Part shown: in pieces, positions 11,771 through 22,786 of the stretch
How the letters are laid out: every line of letters starts with the position of its first letter
Numbering within the stretch: position 1 is the stretch's first letter
Origin: Sorghum bicolor
Lineage: Eukaryota; Streptophyta; Magnoliopsida; Poales; Poaceae
Direction: 5' to 3'
Assembly (NCBI RefSeq): GCF_000003195.3
Contig: NC_012870.2
Span: 52,720,049 to 52,784,048, forward strand
Length of the DNA stretch: 64,000 nt
Program-made: the position numbers and the translations under genes
The notes under the pieces: model-generated
Databases searched by the model: none
Seen by the model: the letters and a program-made list of their open reading frames with translations, nothing else
Told to the model about the DNA's origin: nothing

Positions 11771-12099
11771 ATATCAAGTGAGTGTTGTATAATTGTATTA
11801 TATCCCTGCTAACTCCTTGTAGGTCGGAGGCACTCTAGGCAAAGATGTCTTTGTTTTTCTGCAGTGCGCTCAGCATTTGCAGCTCATCCTCTTTGGTGAG
11901 AGTGGCGGCTATGGTGATATTCCTATCTAGAACTACATCTTCCAAGGGGATGCACTTTGTTTCCTCCTAATCTGCTAGGTCTGTTTTCCCTTTTGGCATA
12001 TCTAGGGGTTGGTGAGCTTTGTCTTGTGTAGAGTCCTTGGAGTTAATGTTTCCGTACGACTTGTATATCGCTCTCTCAATATTTCTTGCCTCTTTCTGA

Positions 12100-12480
12100 C
12101 TTCCATGGATGGTGATTACCCAGTGAAAAGCTCAGATTTTCATACATAGATACCCCATATGGGCAGCAGCATTGAACCTGTTTAGGAAGCCCCACCCGAA
12201 TATGGCATTGTAGGGGTAGTGCAGGTCCACCACATTGAAGGTAATGTATTTTGTTCTTGCATTTTCCATGGTGTCGAAGGACACAGGAAGTGCGACTTTT
12301 CCCAGAGCGTGTATTTGTTTTCCTCGAAATCCTATCAGTGGGGATTCTGAAGGCTAGAGTTGGCTTCTGCTGAGTTTCATTTGATCGAAGGTTCCGGCAA
12401 AGATTACATCCACGGAACTCCCCGAGTCTATCAAGATCCTGCTGATTCCCCATCCTATAATGTTTGTTGTTATGACCATC
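12100..12480 (-). pseudogene. Tat element aspartic protease
   Basis: The minus strand reads RILIDSGSSVDVIFAGTF near 12395-12450, the retropepsin active site (D-S-G), followed by VDLHYPYNAIFGWGFLNRF near 12180-12240, typical of Tat protease. At least one in-frame TAG (near 12358) breaks it. Confidence 0.8.
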
Positions 12481-13059
12481 GCTTTTGCGTGCGGGTAGCT
12501 TTCCAACCGTAGGTCCTCTTCTGTGAAGGTTATTGGGGTTCTGGACCAGTCAGTGCAGCGAACTGGTCCCTGTACTGCAATGTTATTGACCAGGCGGAGA
12601 TGATCTTTATTTTGTTTTTTTGGTCTAGAACTCCATCGAAGATCCTCCAGCTATTGGTAAGATCATGTCGATTGTGGGTAAGGGTGTGTGAGGCCCAATT
12701 TGATTATCTGGATGGAGTTCTAGCTTGGGTGGCTGTGGAGCTTGGAGCAGCTGAAGTTGGTTTGGTGGGGGTGGTAATGCTTCGAGCCTATTCATATGCT
12801 GGTGGGGCTGCATGGTTTCGATATATGTAATTTGCGGAGGTCTGGGGTTTGCATAGGCAGGAGGGGCTTCATGTCGGTGAGAACTTTGCTTTGTTGGCGG
12901 TTGCACCGGGCACTAGGCTTGTAGGAAGCTGGGGTAGTAGGCGGGCAGTAGGCTGAATTTGAGCTTGGAACTGCTGGGCTGGCCCCCCATGTATGAAGGG
13001 TAGAAAGGTTGCTGGAAAGCGTGGTTTACTTCCCTCGGCTGGATGAGTGGCTACGGAGG

Positions 13060-14400
13060 ATGTGGTGCAGCTCTATTCTTGATTCTCTCCTGGGTTTCTT
13101 TGGCATCTGGGCAGTCCCTGGTCGAATGACCGTTTTCTTCCCCGTGGAAAAAACAATACTATTTCTGCTGTCGCTACTTTTGGTTTTTTCCCCATCCTCT
13201 ACTCTGGCTCCCTCCTTCGGCCTGGCTGCACCTTCATTTTGTGTTCCATGTCTCTGATGGAGGGGGCATTTTTCCTGGTCTGTCATTTCTTGGCTGCTCG
13301 ATATTCAATATCTTCCCGCCGGTCTCTTGCTGTGGACGACACCCTTCTCGGCTTGAGCTGTTTTTTTGTGAGCTTCTATCGTTGTTCTACTTTTTTGTGA
13401 ATTTTGCTCTTCCAATCTCTTGCGGAAGTCGTTTCTGACTTATAGTACTTTTTAAACTCATGGTACAACTCGTGCATGGATGCTGGCTTTTCCCTGGCCA
13501 AGTGGGCCGCGAAGGGTCCTATGCGGAGGCCCTTAATGGCTGCCTCAATGGCGAACTCCTTCGGCACACTGGGCGCCCTCGCCTTGGTTTGCACGAATCT
13601 TTGGAAGTAATCCCGCAAAGCTTCCCCCTGACCCTACCTACAGTAGAATAGCTCTGTGGAGGTTAGTGATTCGGTGGTGAACCCCTGAAAATTTACTAGA
13701 ATCTTGTCCCGGAGGTTCTCCCACGTGTAGATTGAACCCGGTCTGAGCATTGAATACCAGACTAATGCATCTCCTTCTGCTGCGATCACAAAAGACTTTG
13801 CTATGATGGTCTCATTTCCCCCTGCAAAGGCCACTGCTGCCTCGAAGCTCATCAAGAACTGGCAGGGGTCCATCTTTCCATTTAACTTGGGGAGGGTGAT
13901 TGGTTTATAGGTTGCTAGCCAGGGCGAGGCTTGCAATCCTTCGGACAAAAGGGATTTGAGGTTCAGGGTGCCCCGTATTACACCATTGTAGCTCGCAGGC
14001 TGCACGTTCACCATCGAAGTATCATTGGGCTGTACTGCAGGTTGTGGTGATGGATGCATGCTTTGGATTTCTACCTGCAGAATGGAAAGTTGTTGTTTGA
14101 TCTCATTGGCCTATGTGACAGCCAGAGCCGCTTCCTAACTGGCCGCATAGGCAGCCACGATCCTATCTCTTCCTTGCTGAAGGTTCTGCAGCTATGCTTG
14201 CAGTAGTTGGAGTTTTTGGGCCGCTGTAGGCTCTGCATGCTGTACCACTGGGGGGACCTGGTCCGCCTCCGGCTACACGTCCTCAGGGCCCTCCTGGCCT
14301 GTGGTCGCGTACGTGCTCCGAGCGGCTCACCTTGGTCTCCCCCTCCTGATAGTTTCAGCCTGCGCGCTTGTGGTGCTGCTTCTCTTCCCTACCAGCGGGT
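13060..14400 (-). pseudogene. Tat element gag
   Basis: The capsid-like region is in 13634-14059 (LPKLNGKMDPCQFLMSFEAA, WYSMLRPGSIYTWENLRDK) and 13376-13618 (MRDYFQRFVQTKARAPSV, with YHEFKKYYKSE). A degraded zinc knuckle (CFFHGEENGHSTRDCP, one Cys replaced by His-Gly context) lies near 13110-13160. A TAG between the two capsid blocks and several frameshifts make it non-functional. Confidence 0.8.
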
Positions 14401-14414
14401 GATCCTTCGTCGAA

Positions 14415-14433
14415 GCCCCACGGTGGGCGCTAA
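14415..14433 (-). other. primer binding site of the Tat element (tRNA-Lys-like)
   Basis: Immediately left of the right LTR the plus strand carries GCCCCACGGTGGGCGC, which matches the 3' part of plant tRNA-Lys(CUU) as I recall it; the terminal CCA is degraded to TAA. The minus strand would pair with that tRNA. Confidence 0.6.
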
Positions 14434-15108
14434 TGTTGAGAAATGCGTTGTGCACCTTCTAACGGCATGTTGGGCGAGGAGCTTGCTCACGCACAGCTGT
14501 GAGCGGCTTGATGGTTGCAATCAAAGGGCTCTGTGCCCTAGAACAGTAGGTGAGAATAGGTGAGAATAGTAAATGATCTTCAGCCTCTCTCCTTTTAAGA
14601 GCAGTTACATTTCTTTTATATAGGGCACGGATGTCGACCTAGGTCTATTACAAAAAAGTCCCGTGACGGCGAGGGAATATCCTGACATATTCTTTCACTG
14701 CAGTCTACTAACTATGGGGTCATTTAAGTAATTTCGAACCACAAGCTCCACGCGCGCCGCCTGCTTGGGATTCAAGCTTGCTATGACTCGATCCTCCGGT
14801 CGGCCGCCGATCCTTCGACTCAGAAGCGCCGAAGGTTCCCGCCGACACCGCAACCCTCGCTTCGCCCTTGGACATCCTTTAGCCTATCCTCCGCCACGGG
14901 AGGATCCGAAGGTCCCCTCCTTCATTCCTCGCGGTCTCCGCCGCCAGCTCGGTTCCTACATTCACAGCACATCACACGAGACATGTTATAGTTAGCTTCG
15001 CCCGGGACCTTCGTATTCCATCATCCGAAGGCCCGGGGATGAAGGTTTTCAGCGACGGCAGGTCTCTGATGCGGCCAGGTAGGGGAAGGCAAGGTTAATC
15101 CCCCAACA
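14434..15108 (-). repeat. 5' LTR of the Tat element
   Basis: Direct repeat of 2443-3109, with intact TGTTG...CAACA ends on the plus strand and a near-perfect 5-bp target duplication outside (CTTCT, 15109-15113). It contains a short duplication GGTGAGAATA at 14549-14568 that is absent from the left copy. Confidence 0.9.
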
Positions 15109-15651
15109 CTTCTGACCGAGCACGTACATCTCCTCCTGTGTGCCGAGGGAGTAGATGACTCCCCATGATCTGGAAATGCGTCGTTATGCTCCCCTGCTAG
15201 CATGACTCATGACTGATGATCATCTAGCTGCCTTTTTTTTGAATGAAATCATCTAGCTGCCTTCTTCTGGTTTTAGAGAATATTTACTATCAGAGTTCAG
15301 AGACTTTGGACGACATGCTCTTGCAGACACTATGACTGGATGCAGGCATGCCGCAACCCCGTCCTGCTGCGCGTAGTTGGCGACTGCGATGGTGCTGACG
15401 AGCACGATCAAGGAGAGGAAGCAATATGCGCGAAGGCAATGGACTCCAGAGCTCTATTGTTCGATTGGCTGATAAGCCATGACAGAAAGTACACACTGTT
15501 GAATAGCTTCCAGATTCGGCTCATAAGTTTAAGCGAATAACACCGCGCCTGCTACTTCTTGGGATGCAACGTATGAAAAAATCGTTCTTAACTGCTCGAG
15601 CCTGGAGTTAAGTTACCATATAGTACTCTTAATTACAATTATTTTTTTAAA
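15109..15651. other. spacer with a foldback MITE copy (about 15459-15540)
   Basis: Contains a degenerate copy of a small foldback repeat (TTCGATTGGCTGATAAGCC ... CGGCTCATAAGTTTAAGCG) that recurs at 18180, 32769 and 36139. On the minus strand a frame around 15330-15420 reads CFLSLIVLVSTIAVAN, a membrane-like stretch, and another near 15120-15180 reads SWGVIYSLGTQEEMYVLG. They are not joined by an open frame and I do not recognise the parent gene. Confidence 0.5.
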
Positions 15652-16185
15652 GAGTAAAATACACCGGCGGCCCTTTAAGTTGTCGCCCTGTGCCACTTTG
15701 GTCCATGAACTTGCAAACGCGAAAAAGAGGCCCCTAAACTTGTCAGCATGTGCCACTTTGGTCCATGAACTTGCAAACGCGAAAAAGTACCCTCTGAACT
15801 TGTCGACGTGTGCCACTTTGCTCCATGAACATGCAAATACGAAAATAACACCGGCTGCGTGGCACTGTTCTGCCACGTGGCCGCCTCTGGTAGGCCATGC
15901 ATGGCACCGTTTATGGTGCTGACGTCAGCAATGATGTCAGCAATTCTTTTTTAATTTACGAAATTGATATATTTTTATTCGTAGCGTCAAATATATCAAA
16001 TAATATATCAATTCGTTGCATTGGCACAGGCCGACAAGTTCAGGGGCCACTGTTTTGCGTTTGCAAGTTCATAGACCAAAGTGGCACAGGAGGACAAGTT
16101 CAGGGGTCACTTTTTCGGGTTTGCAAGTTCATAGACCAAAGTGGCACAGGCTGACAAGTTAAAGGGCCGCCAGTGTATTTTACTC
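15652..16185. mobile_element. Mutator-type MITE with long tandem-repeat inverted ends
   Basis: The 534-bp element is flanked by a perfect 9-bp target duplication TTTTTTAAA (15643-15651 and 16186-16194), the Mutator hallmark. The ends are inverted repeats: GAGTAAAATACAC at the left and its complement at the right. Each arm is built from about three copies of a 60-base unit (TGTGCCACTTTGGTCCATGAACTT within it, units near 15670, 15730 and 15790, and inverted near 16030, 16090 and 16145). No coding capacity. The arms would fold into a long hairpin if transcribed. Confidence 0.88.
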
Positions 16186-16194
16186 TTTTTTAAA

Positions 16195-18423
16195 AGATCA
16201 ACGGGTGAAAATTTTTCTGTATGAAATGTTTGGGTTGTTCTCTCAACTAGAGATTGGTCAGAGTTAGTAGCATGTTGCTTTCGTTGAGAGCGTAATTCTT
16301 TAGTCCTCCTTAAATTGGTACTGTAGCTTCTTAAATTAATTTGCGTCCTGCATAAATAGAGATAAATTAGGGAGAGGGCGGAACCGTGAGTCATGTTTAT
16401 TTAATTTGTTGGGTTCTGGAATAGTCTTGGTCAGAGCCATGCTCCTGGTGCTTGCTCATCAATTGATACATCAGAGCCAACATCATCGTGGCTCTTTAGC
16501 TGCATTGCTTTATTTGTTTTTCTTTAGTACTGCTTCTAATATTTGAAAACCCTGCACAGTAGGTGAGATGTTCACTGAGGGTAGACGCAACAGCCTGCCA
16601 GTAGTTTTCAGGTTTTTAAAGAACTGTGTTGATCTGGGTATTCGTTTGATCCTACATCTCATCTTTTTTTTTATTACGTAGAGTGGAACGAGTGTCATGG
16701 ATTAGAATTATTGATCATTTGTCAATTATAGCTTAACATGATGTCATCTTGACATGAAGTAAATCTGACATGATCTGGAGGCGTTAGAGGAAATATAAAC
16801 CAAAAGACAGATGAACAAAATGTATGACTGTTATATACATTGAGTGCTCCAACTGGTCCTTTGTTTACTGATAATCTGGGTTCAGAAGCCTGCATGTACC
16901 ACATGACCTCCGCGCTTTTGAACCCAACTGGTCAATTAGCCCATCAAAATTTAGCCGCAAGTGGGCACTTTTTATTGTACCATGATAAGGATTTTAATTG
17001 TAGCACCAACTGCTGTACCTCATGACTCACACAAACAAAGCAGTTGAATGGTTGGTCTACCAAAAGGATGCTTCGAGCAGAGGGCTCTATCCAGTTTTCA
17101 GCTACTCTTCTGCCGTTGCATCTCCTTTAGCTCTCATCTACTCTACTCATGGTATGTCGTTCTCTGTGGAAAACACCATGGCATCTGCTACTTAATAAAG
17201 GAAGGGTTCTGATGTCATGCTTATTCTTCTCACAAGGTATGTCTGATTTGCACCTATTAACCTTGCAGAGCGAGCAGAAGGTTGATGCTAGGGACTTCAC
17301 CCGTTTGTGATGAACCCATGTGAAGGGATCCTATTGGAAGCAACAAAAATTTCTTTGGTGCATCCTAATTTCCATATTCATCACCCTCATATCATTTGAC
17401 TATTCAATTATTCAGGTAAGTTTCTAGTTCTAGTACGTCTATTGACCAATGATTCAGCTTAACTAGTGGAGGTTATTCTTCTTACTGTTTACTAATCTCT
17501 TGGTCAGATTTCTGATTTTTCTCTTTCATCTATTCCAGCTTTCTCCAACCAATAGCTTTAAATCTCGTTGGTCACTTAGGAGATCTTAATTGCATTCGTG
17601 GGCTGATCATCTGATCGAAACTGTTTCTGCAAGATGATTTCTGTTGATACTTAGTATCCATCACTTGCACTTGTTGGAAGATACTGTTTGTAAGGTGATA
17701 CTTTTAGCTATGATTGAATTGTTTACTTGTTTCTGTGATGCCGCAACAATTACAACATAGAAGATAACATGTGAGAATCTGATTATAGTTATTGTTCAAG
17801 AAGATGCATCAGAAACTTGGAAAGCCATAAATTCACAAGACATAAAATTTGCAATAACATAAACTATGGTTAAGTTGCCATAATTATTATTTCTATAGGT
17901 TTTGTCTATGAGATGCTAAGATGCCAATCAGTGACACTCATATAAAGAACTAAAAACTGTTAATTCATACACATAGAACAAAAAACATGTTAATACTTGA
18001 CCTCACCATAATACTGAATTCATCAAACACCACTGACTGGAACACACTTGGTGCATTAGCTACTCATTCACATGTGATCCACTAACCTAGGAGTTATATA
18101 TAAATATTTACTGTGAATGTGTTTTACCTGTTTCACAAGTACTAGTACTAATGCTACACAAAAGATATGACTGAAATTACTGTTCGCTGATTTATTGTGA
18201 GAGAAAAATACTGCTGGCTGGCAGAAAAAGTATGGATTAAAGTCAAGTGAACGGAGGCATCACTGGACATCCTTAACTTTCCTATGCCACGAAGAAGAGG
18301 AAATTTAGATGGAAAAACTAGCATTATCTTAGAGCCTCTGTTACAGCAATAAAAATTAATGAAGCTTTTCTTATTCTCATACAATTTTAACACAAGTTGT
18401 GCACTTATTGCCAGCTGCCAACT
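16195..18423. other. upstream region of the NLR gene
   Basis: AT-rich with no convincing coding sequence. A partial copy of the small foldback MITE lies near 18180-18230. The 5' UTR of the NLR, perhaps with introns, must lie here, but I cannot place its start. Confidence 0.45.
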
Positions 18424-21400
18424 ATGGCCATCATACTAGATTCCCTTGTTGGATCATGTGCTAAGAAGTTGCAAGATATCATTACAGAAGAGGCCATTCT
18501 GATTCTTGGGGTAAAAGAAGATCTTAATGAACTACAACAAACAATGGAATTTATACAGTGTCTTCTTAATGATGCTGAGCAAAAGAGAACTGAAGACTCA
18601 GCGGTTAACAACTGGCTTAGTGAGCTGAAAGATGCTGTCTATGAAGCTGATGATATTATTGACTTGGCCAAATTAGAAGGAAACAAGCTGCTTGCAAACC
18701 ATCCTTCACTCACAAATACTACTGCATGTACAGGATTTTCATTTGTCGCCTGCTTTCCTCCTATTCAAAGACGTCATGAGATTGCCATTCGTATCAGGAA
18801 ATTCAACACTAAGCTTGAAAAGATTTTAAAGCTGGGCGAACAACTTAAGCTTAAGACTATGCAGCTGGAAGCAGTTGTTTCAAAAGTGAGTCAGATGAAA
18901 ACTGGCCCAATTGTGGAGCCTAACCTTGTGGGAAAGGAAACTGCCCTTGCATGCTCAAGGTTAGTGGATTTGATTCTTGCACACAAGGAAAAGAAGGCAT
19001 ACAAGATTGGAGTTGTTGGTACAGGAGGGGTTGGAAAAACGACTCTAGCCCAGAAGATCTATAATGACCATAAAATAAAAGGAAGCTTTAGTAAACAAGC
19101 ATGGATCTGTGTTTCTCAACAATATTCTGATATTTCAGTTTTGAAAGAAGTCCTTCGGAACATCGGTGTTGATTATAAGCATGATGAAACTGTTGGAGAA
19201 CTTAGCAGAAGGCTTGCAATAGCTGTCGAAAATGCAAGTTTCTTTCTTGTGTTGGATGATATTTGGCAACATGAGGTGTGGACTAATTTACTCAGAGCCC
19301 CATTAAACACTGCAGCTACAGGAATAATTCTAGTAACAACTCGTAATGATACAGTTGCACGAGCAATTGGGGTGGAAGATATTCATCGAGTAGAATTGAT
19401 GTCAGATGAAGTAGGATGGAAATTGCTTTTGAAGAGTATGAACATTAGCAAAGAAAGTGAAGTAGAAAACCTACGAGTTTTAGGGGTTGACATTGTTCGT
19501 TTGTGTGGTGGCCTTCCTCTTGCAATCAAGGTTACAGCTAGTGTTCTATCGGCTAAAGAGAAAACTGAGAGTGAATGGAGAAAGGTAATAAGTAAAAGTA
19601 CTGTGTACACGAGCAAGCTCCCTAGTGAGCTAAGTGGAGCTCTGTATTTGAGTTATGATGAGCTACCACGCCATTTGAAGCAATGTTTTTTGTATTGTGC
19701 CCTGTATCCCGAAGATTTTAGCATGCATCGTGATGATATTGTGAGGTTTTGGGTTGCAGAAGGTTTTGTTGAAGAGCAAGAGGAACAACTTCTAGAGGAT
19801 ACAGCAGAAGAATATTACTATGAATTGATATATAGAAATCTCCTTCAACCAGACCCTTTCTTTGCTGACTATTCTAAGTGTAAAATGCATGATCTTTTAA
19901 GGAAGCTTGCTCAACATTTATCAGGTCCGGATACTTTTTGTGGAGATCAAAAATCATTAGAGGCTAGATCTCTGTACAAAGTAAGACGTGTTTCAGTTGT
20001 TGCGGGAAAGGAGTTATTAATTTCTCCTAGTGTTCAGAAGGAGCAGATTGGAGTAAGGACTCTTATTACTAAGTGCAATGCATTAAAGGTTGACCATACA
20101 GTTTTCAGAAAACTCATAAAGATCCGAGTTCTGGATCTAACAGGTGCAATTTTATTGAGTATTCCTGATTGTATTGGAGGTTTGATCCACTTAAGGTCAC
20201 TTGATCTTAATGGTACTGACATATCTTATCTACCAGAGTCCATTGGTTCTCTTGTAAATCTTCAGATATTGAACTTGGATCATTGTGATGAATTGCACAG
20301 TCTCCCATTAGGGATCACTCGATTATGCAACTTACGGCGCCTTGGTCTTGATGATACACCAATAAATAATGTACCAAAAGGGATATGCAGATTGAAGCTT
20401 CTTAATGACATAGAAGGATTTCCAGTTGGTGGTAGCTGTGTCAGCAGTAATACAACGCAAGATGGATGGAGCATGCAAGAATTGGATCCTCTTTTGCAGT
20501 TGAGGAAGCTTCAAATGGTTAAATTAGAAAGGGGAGCTACTTGTAGCACTAATTCACTGCTATTGGACAAAAAGTATCTAAAAGAACTACAGTTACAGTG
20601 CACTGATCGTATCGATGATTCATATTCTAAAGATGATGTTATCAACATTGAGTGGACCTTTGAGCATCTAATGCCACCACACAACCTAGAATATCTAACT
20701 ATTATAGGATTCTTTGGATGCAGATATCCCACTTGGTTAGGTGCTACTACCCATTTGTCGTCAATAAAATACTTGCAGCTAATGCATTGCAAATCATGTG
20801 TGCATCTTCCACCAATTGGTCTGCTCCCAAGCTTGAAATTTCTAAAAATCCAGGGAGCAACTGCAGTTAAAAAGATTGGACCCGAACTTCTTGGCTCTGG
20901 GATGAGCAATTCTGGGTCTACAGAGGCAATAGCTTTCCCCAACCTTGAAACATTGGTCATATGGGATATGCCTAATTGGGAGGAGTGGTCCTTTGTTGTT
21001 GAAGATGAAGTTAGAGAAGCAGGTAATGAAGGAGGAAACGATGCAGCTACTGCAAAGGGAAAAAGGGAAGGCCGCCCATCTCCAAGGCTGATGCCTCGTT
21101 TGAAGGAGTTGCAACTTGACAGCTGCCCCAAGCTGAGAACTCTCCCTTTGCAGCTTGGACAGCAGGCCACAAGCTTGAAGGAGCTCCAATTAAGAGATTT
21201 GGGCAGCCTTAAGGTGGTGGAGAACCTTCCATTCCTATCAACGGTACTTCTAATTGTGAACTGCCAAGGCTTGGAGAAGATCTTGAATCTTCCCAAACTG
21301 AGAGAGATGAGGGTAACTCACTGTACGAACTTAAGACATGTTGAGGAATTGGGCAATTTGGAGAAGCTCTGGCTCGACATCGGAATGCAGGACCTCTTGT

Positions 21401-21555
21401 CGCTGTGGATGCCGAGTCTGAAACAACAACGCCAAGACATAAGTGGGGAACATCTGGACATCTACCTATATGGTATTGGCTATGAGGCTGAGAGACTCAT
21501 GGTTAGGAGGCAGCACATGCACAAGGTACATTTGTGTCTTCTCTGTCTTATTTGA
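18424..21555 (+). CDS. CC-NBS-LRR (CNL) immune receptor
   Basis: Intracellular plant NLR that senses pathogen effectors and triggers immunity. The second ATG (18424, ACTATGG context) is preferred, because MAIILDSLVG is a usual Rx-N start; the ATG at 18397 would add nine residues. The single open frame gives 1043 residues. Residues 1-160 are the coiled-coil/Rx-N domain with EADD (74-77). The NB-ARC has the P-loop GTGGVGKTT (199-207), a Walker B-type FFLVLDDIW (LDD 277-279), GGLPLA (362-367), FLYCALYPED, and MHDL (488-491). LRRs follow from about 560 to the end (LRVLDLTGA, LRSLDLNGT, LQILNLDHC). All key motifs are intact, so it is probably functional. AAG|GTACAT at 21523-21530 is a good splice donor, with an acceptor ending at 21631, which would replace the last residues with FSLAS and a stop at 21649. 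No integrated decoy domain is seen. Confidence 0.93.
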   Translation: MAIILDSLVGSCAKKLQDIITEEAILILGVKEDLNELQQTMEFIQCLLNDAEQKRTEDSAVNNWLSELKDAVYEADDIIDLAKLEGNKLLANHPSLTNTTACTGFSFVACFPPIQRRHEIAIRIRKFNTKLEKILKLGEQLKLKTMQLEAVVSKVSQMKTGPIVEPNLVGKETALACSRLVDLILAHKEKKAYKIGVVGTGGVGKTTLAQKIYNDHKIKGSFSKQAWICVSQQYSDISVLKEVLRNIGVDYKHDETVGELSRRLAIAVENASFFLVLDDIWQHEVWTNLLRAPLNTAATGIILVTTRNDTVARAIGVEDIHRVELMSDEVGWKLLLKSMNISKESEVENLRVLGVDIVRLCGGLPLAIKVTASVLSAKEKTESEWRKVISKSTVYTSKLPSELSGALYLSYDELPRHLKQCFLYCALYPEDFSMHRDDIVRFWVAEGFVEEQEEQLLEDTAEEYYYELIYRNLLQPDPFFADYSKCKMHDLLRKLAQHLSGPDTFCGDQKSLEARSLYKVRRVSVVAGKELLISPSVQKEQIGVRTLITKCNALKVDHTVFRKLIKIRVLDLTGAILLSIPDCIGGLIHLRSLDLNGTDISYLPESIGSLVNLQILNLDHCDELHSLPLGITRLCNLRRLGLDDTPINNVPKGICRLKLLNDIEGFPVGGSCVSSNTTQDGWSMQELDPLLQLRKLQMVKLERGATCSTNSLLLDKKYLKELQLQCTDRIDDSYSKDDVINIEWTFEHLMPPHNLEYLTIIGFFGCRYPTWLGATTHLSSIKYLQLMHCKSCVHLPPIGLLPSLKFLKIQGATAVKKIGPELLGSGMSNSGSTEAIAFPNLETLVIWDMPNWEEWSFVVEDEVREAGNEGGNDAATAKGKREGRPSPRLMPRLKELQLDSCPKLRTLPLQLGQQATSLKELQLRDLGSLKVVENLPFLSTVLLIVNCQGLEKILNLPKLREMRVTHCTNLRHVEELGNLEKLWLDIGMQDLLSLWMPSLKQQRQDISGEHLDIYLYGIGYEAERLMVRRQHMHKVHLCLLCLI

Positions 21556-21990
21556 TATTTATACTCTAGATGCTTTGTTCCCTTGTTGTTTTGGCCATTT
21601 AATGCTCCTTTTCTTGTTTTGTGTTATGTAGTTTTCACTAGCATCTTGATTTTTTGGATATGCATCTTCAATGAGGACGAAGCTGGATACTCTTTACATT
21701 ATTAAAAAGAATCTCTACTGAACCTATGGAAAGGCTCTTTGTTCTGTGTTGTTTATACTTGTCTGTGGCACTTGGGAACACAAGAAGGGAAATGCAGTAG
21801 CAGGGTCAAATGTTTGGTCTATGTTGTTTATCCTTGTATAGGTACCTATGTGTGCATGTTTTGACAAAAAGTACTAGTATGATAATTGTCTCCCTGAATG
21901 TTGTTATGATTTATGAGGCTTATATCATGCATGTTGCATGAATCTGTAGTTTGTGGACCTGTAGCATGAGGGACAACATATATTGTTATT

Positions 21991-22772
21991 TTTTTTAGAG
22001 TTCAAGGGCAAAATCGCCCCGGCCTTTCGATTATCTCAAAAGACCAAGAGTTATTACAGCACAGAGTTTCATCCATACGTCCACCAGGACTGAATCAAAG
22101 GACCAAGACTGAAAGACCAGAAAAAAACCAAAAGACAGCTAGAGACATGACCCAAAACCACCAACCAGACTACTCAATAGAGAAGTTCAGCAAGTTCCAC
22201 CGGGGTGTCTCCGTCTTCATGCCAACCTCCTCTTCCTCAGACAACTTGTGACACCAAGACCTTTCTTCATCATCTCCTTTCTGGAACTTCAGGTGGTGGT
22301 TTGGTTGACATATGGCAGCCAAAGTATCCTGCTTGCCGCCAGCTTGATCTTGTCGATGAAATCTTTCAGTGAAGCTTTCTTGTCGATTGGGCAGATAACC
22401 ATCCAGTTCTGGAGTAACCCAGAAATCCTGAAAAGAAGCATTTCCATGCTTCTCCAGCCAATTCTCTGAAAACATAAATCATTTCTAAGTTTCCAGATCG
22501 ACTAAATGACAGCTCAAGTAATCATATTAGTCACACAATGTTTCTTATCACTTAGCCAAAATTTACCAATGTCTAACATATTCCCTCCAACCTGGAAACC
22601 TAAAACATCAGACACAATATTCCAACAACTCTTAGCTACTACACAATCAAAGAAAATGTGATGAATAGTTTCTCTCTCTAGACAAAAAAAAGCAATTCTC
22701 ATCCTCAACTTTCCTCCTTTTTGCTAGATTATCCCTAGTTAGAGCACTATTATTAATAACTAGCCACAAGAG
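21991..22772 (-). mobile_element. 5'-truncated LINE insertion, minus strand
   Basis: The 782-bp insertion is flanked by a perfect 14-bp target duplication CATATATTGTTATT (21977-21990 and 22773-22786). The poly(A) end is at the left (T-run at 21991 on plus). The minus strand encodes ETIHHIFFDCVVAKSCWNIV (22590-22680), the zf-RVT end of LINE ORF2, then a frameshifted tail to 22170. Typical dead-on-arrival LINE copy, in the 3' flank of the NLR. Confidence 0.88.
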
Positions 22773-22786
22773 CATATATTGTTATT

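Larger units (their letters stand above)
2443..15108 (-). mobile_element. Tat-clade Ty3/gypsy LTR retrotransposon, near complete but defective
   Basis: The element is about 12.7 kb long. LTRs lie at 2443-3109 and 14434-15108, flanked by a near-perfect 5-bp target duplication (CTTCC at 2438-2442, CTTCT at 15109-15113). A polypurine tract abuts the left LTR and a primer binding site abuts the right LTR, so it reads on the minus strand. Order on that strand is gag, protease, RT, RNase H, a second RNase H, integrase, then a long 3' region. The second RNase H after RT-RNase H and the long 3' region with an extra gene are known traits of the Tat lineage (Grande, RIRE2, Retand, Ogre). All coding domains carry stops or frameshifts. 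The two LTRs differ at roughly one base in ten where compared, so the insertion is old. Confidence 0.9.

Noticed and set aside
15670..15845. CRISPR-like array of regular repeats
   Set aside because: The units are adjacent tandem repeats forming the arms of a Mutator MITE in a plant genome, with no unique spacers.
20511..21296. 261-codon minus-strand frame within the NLR
   Set aside because: Shadow of the LRR-coding strand; no domain of its own and no start context.
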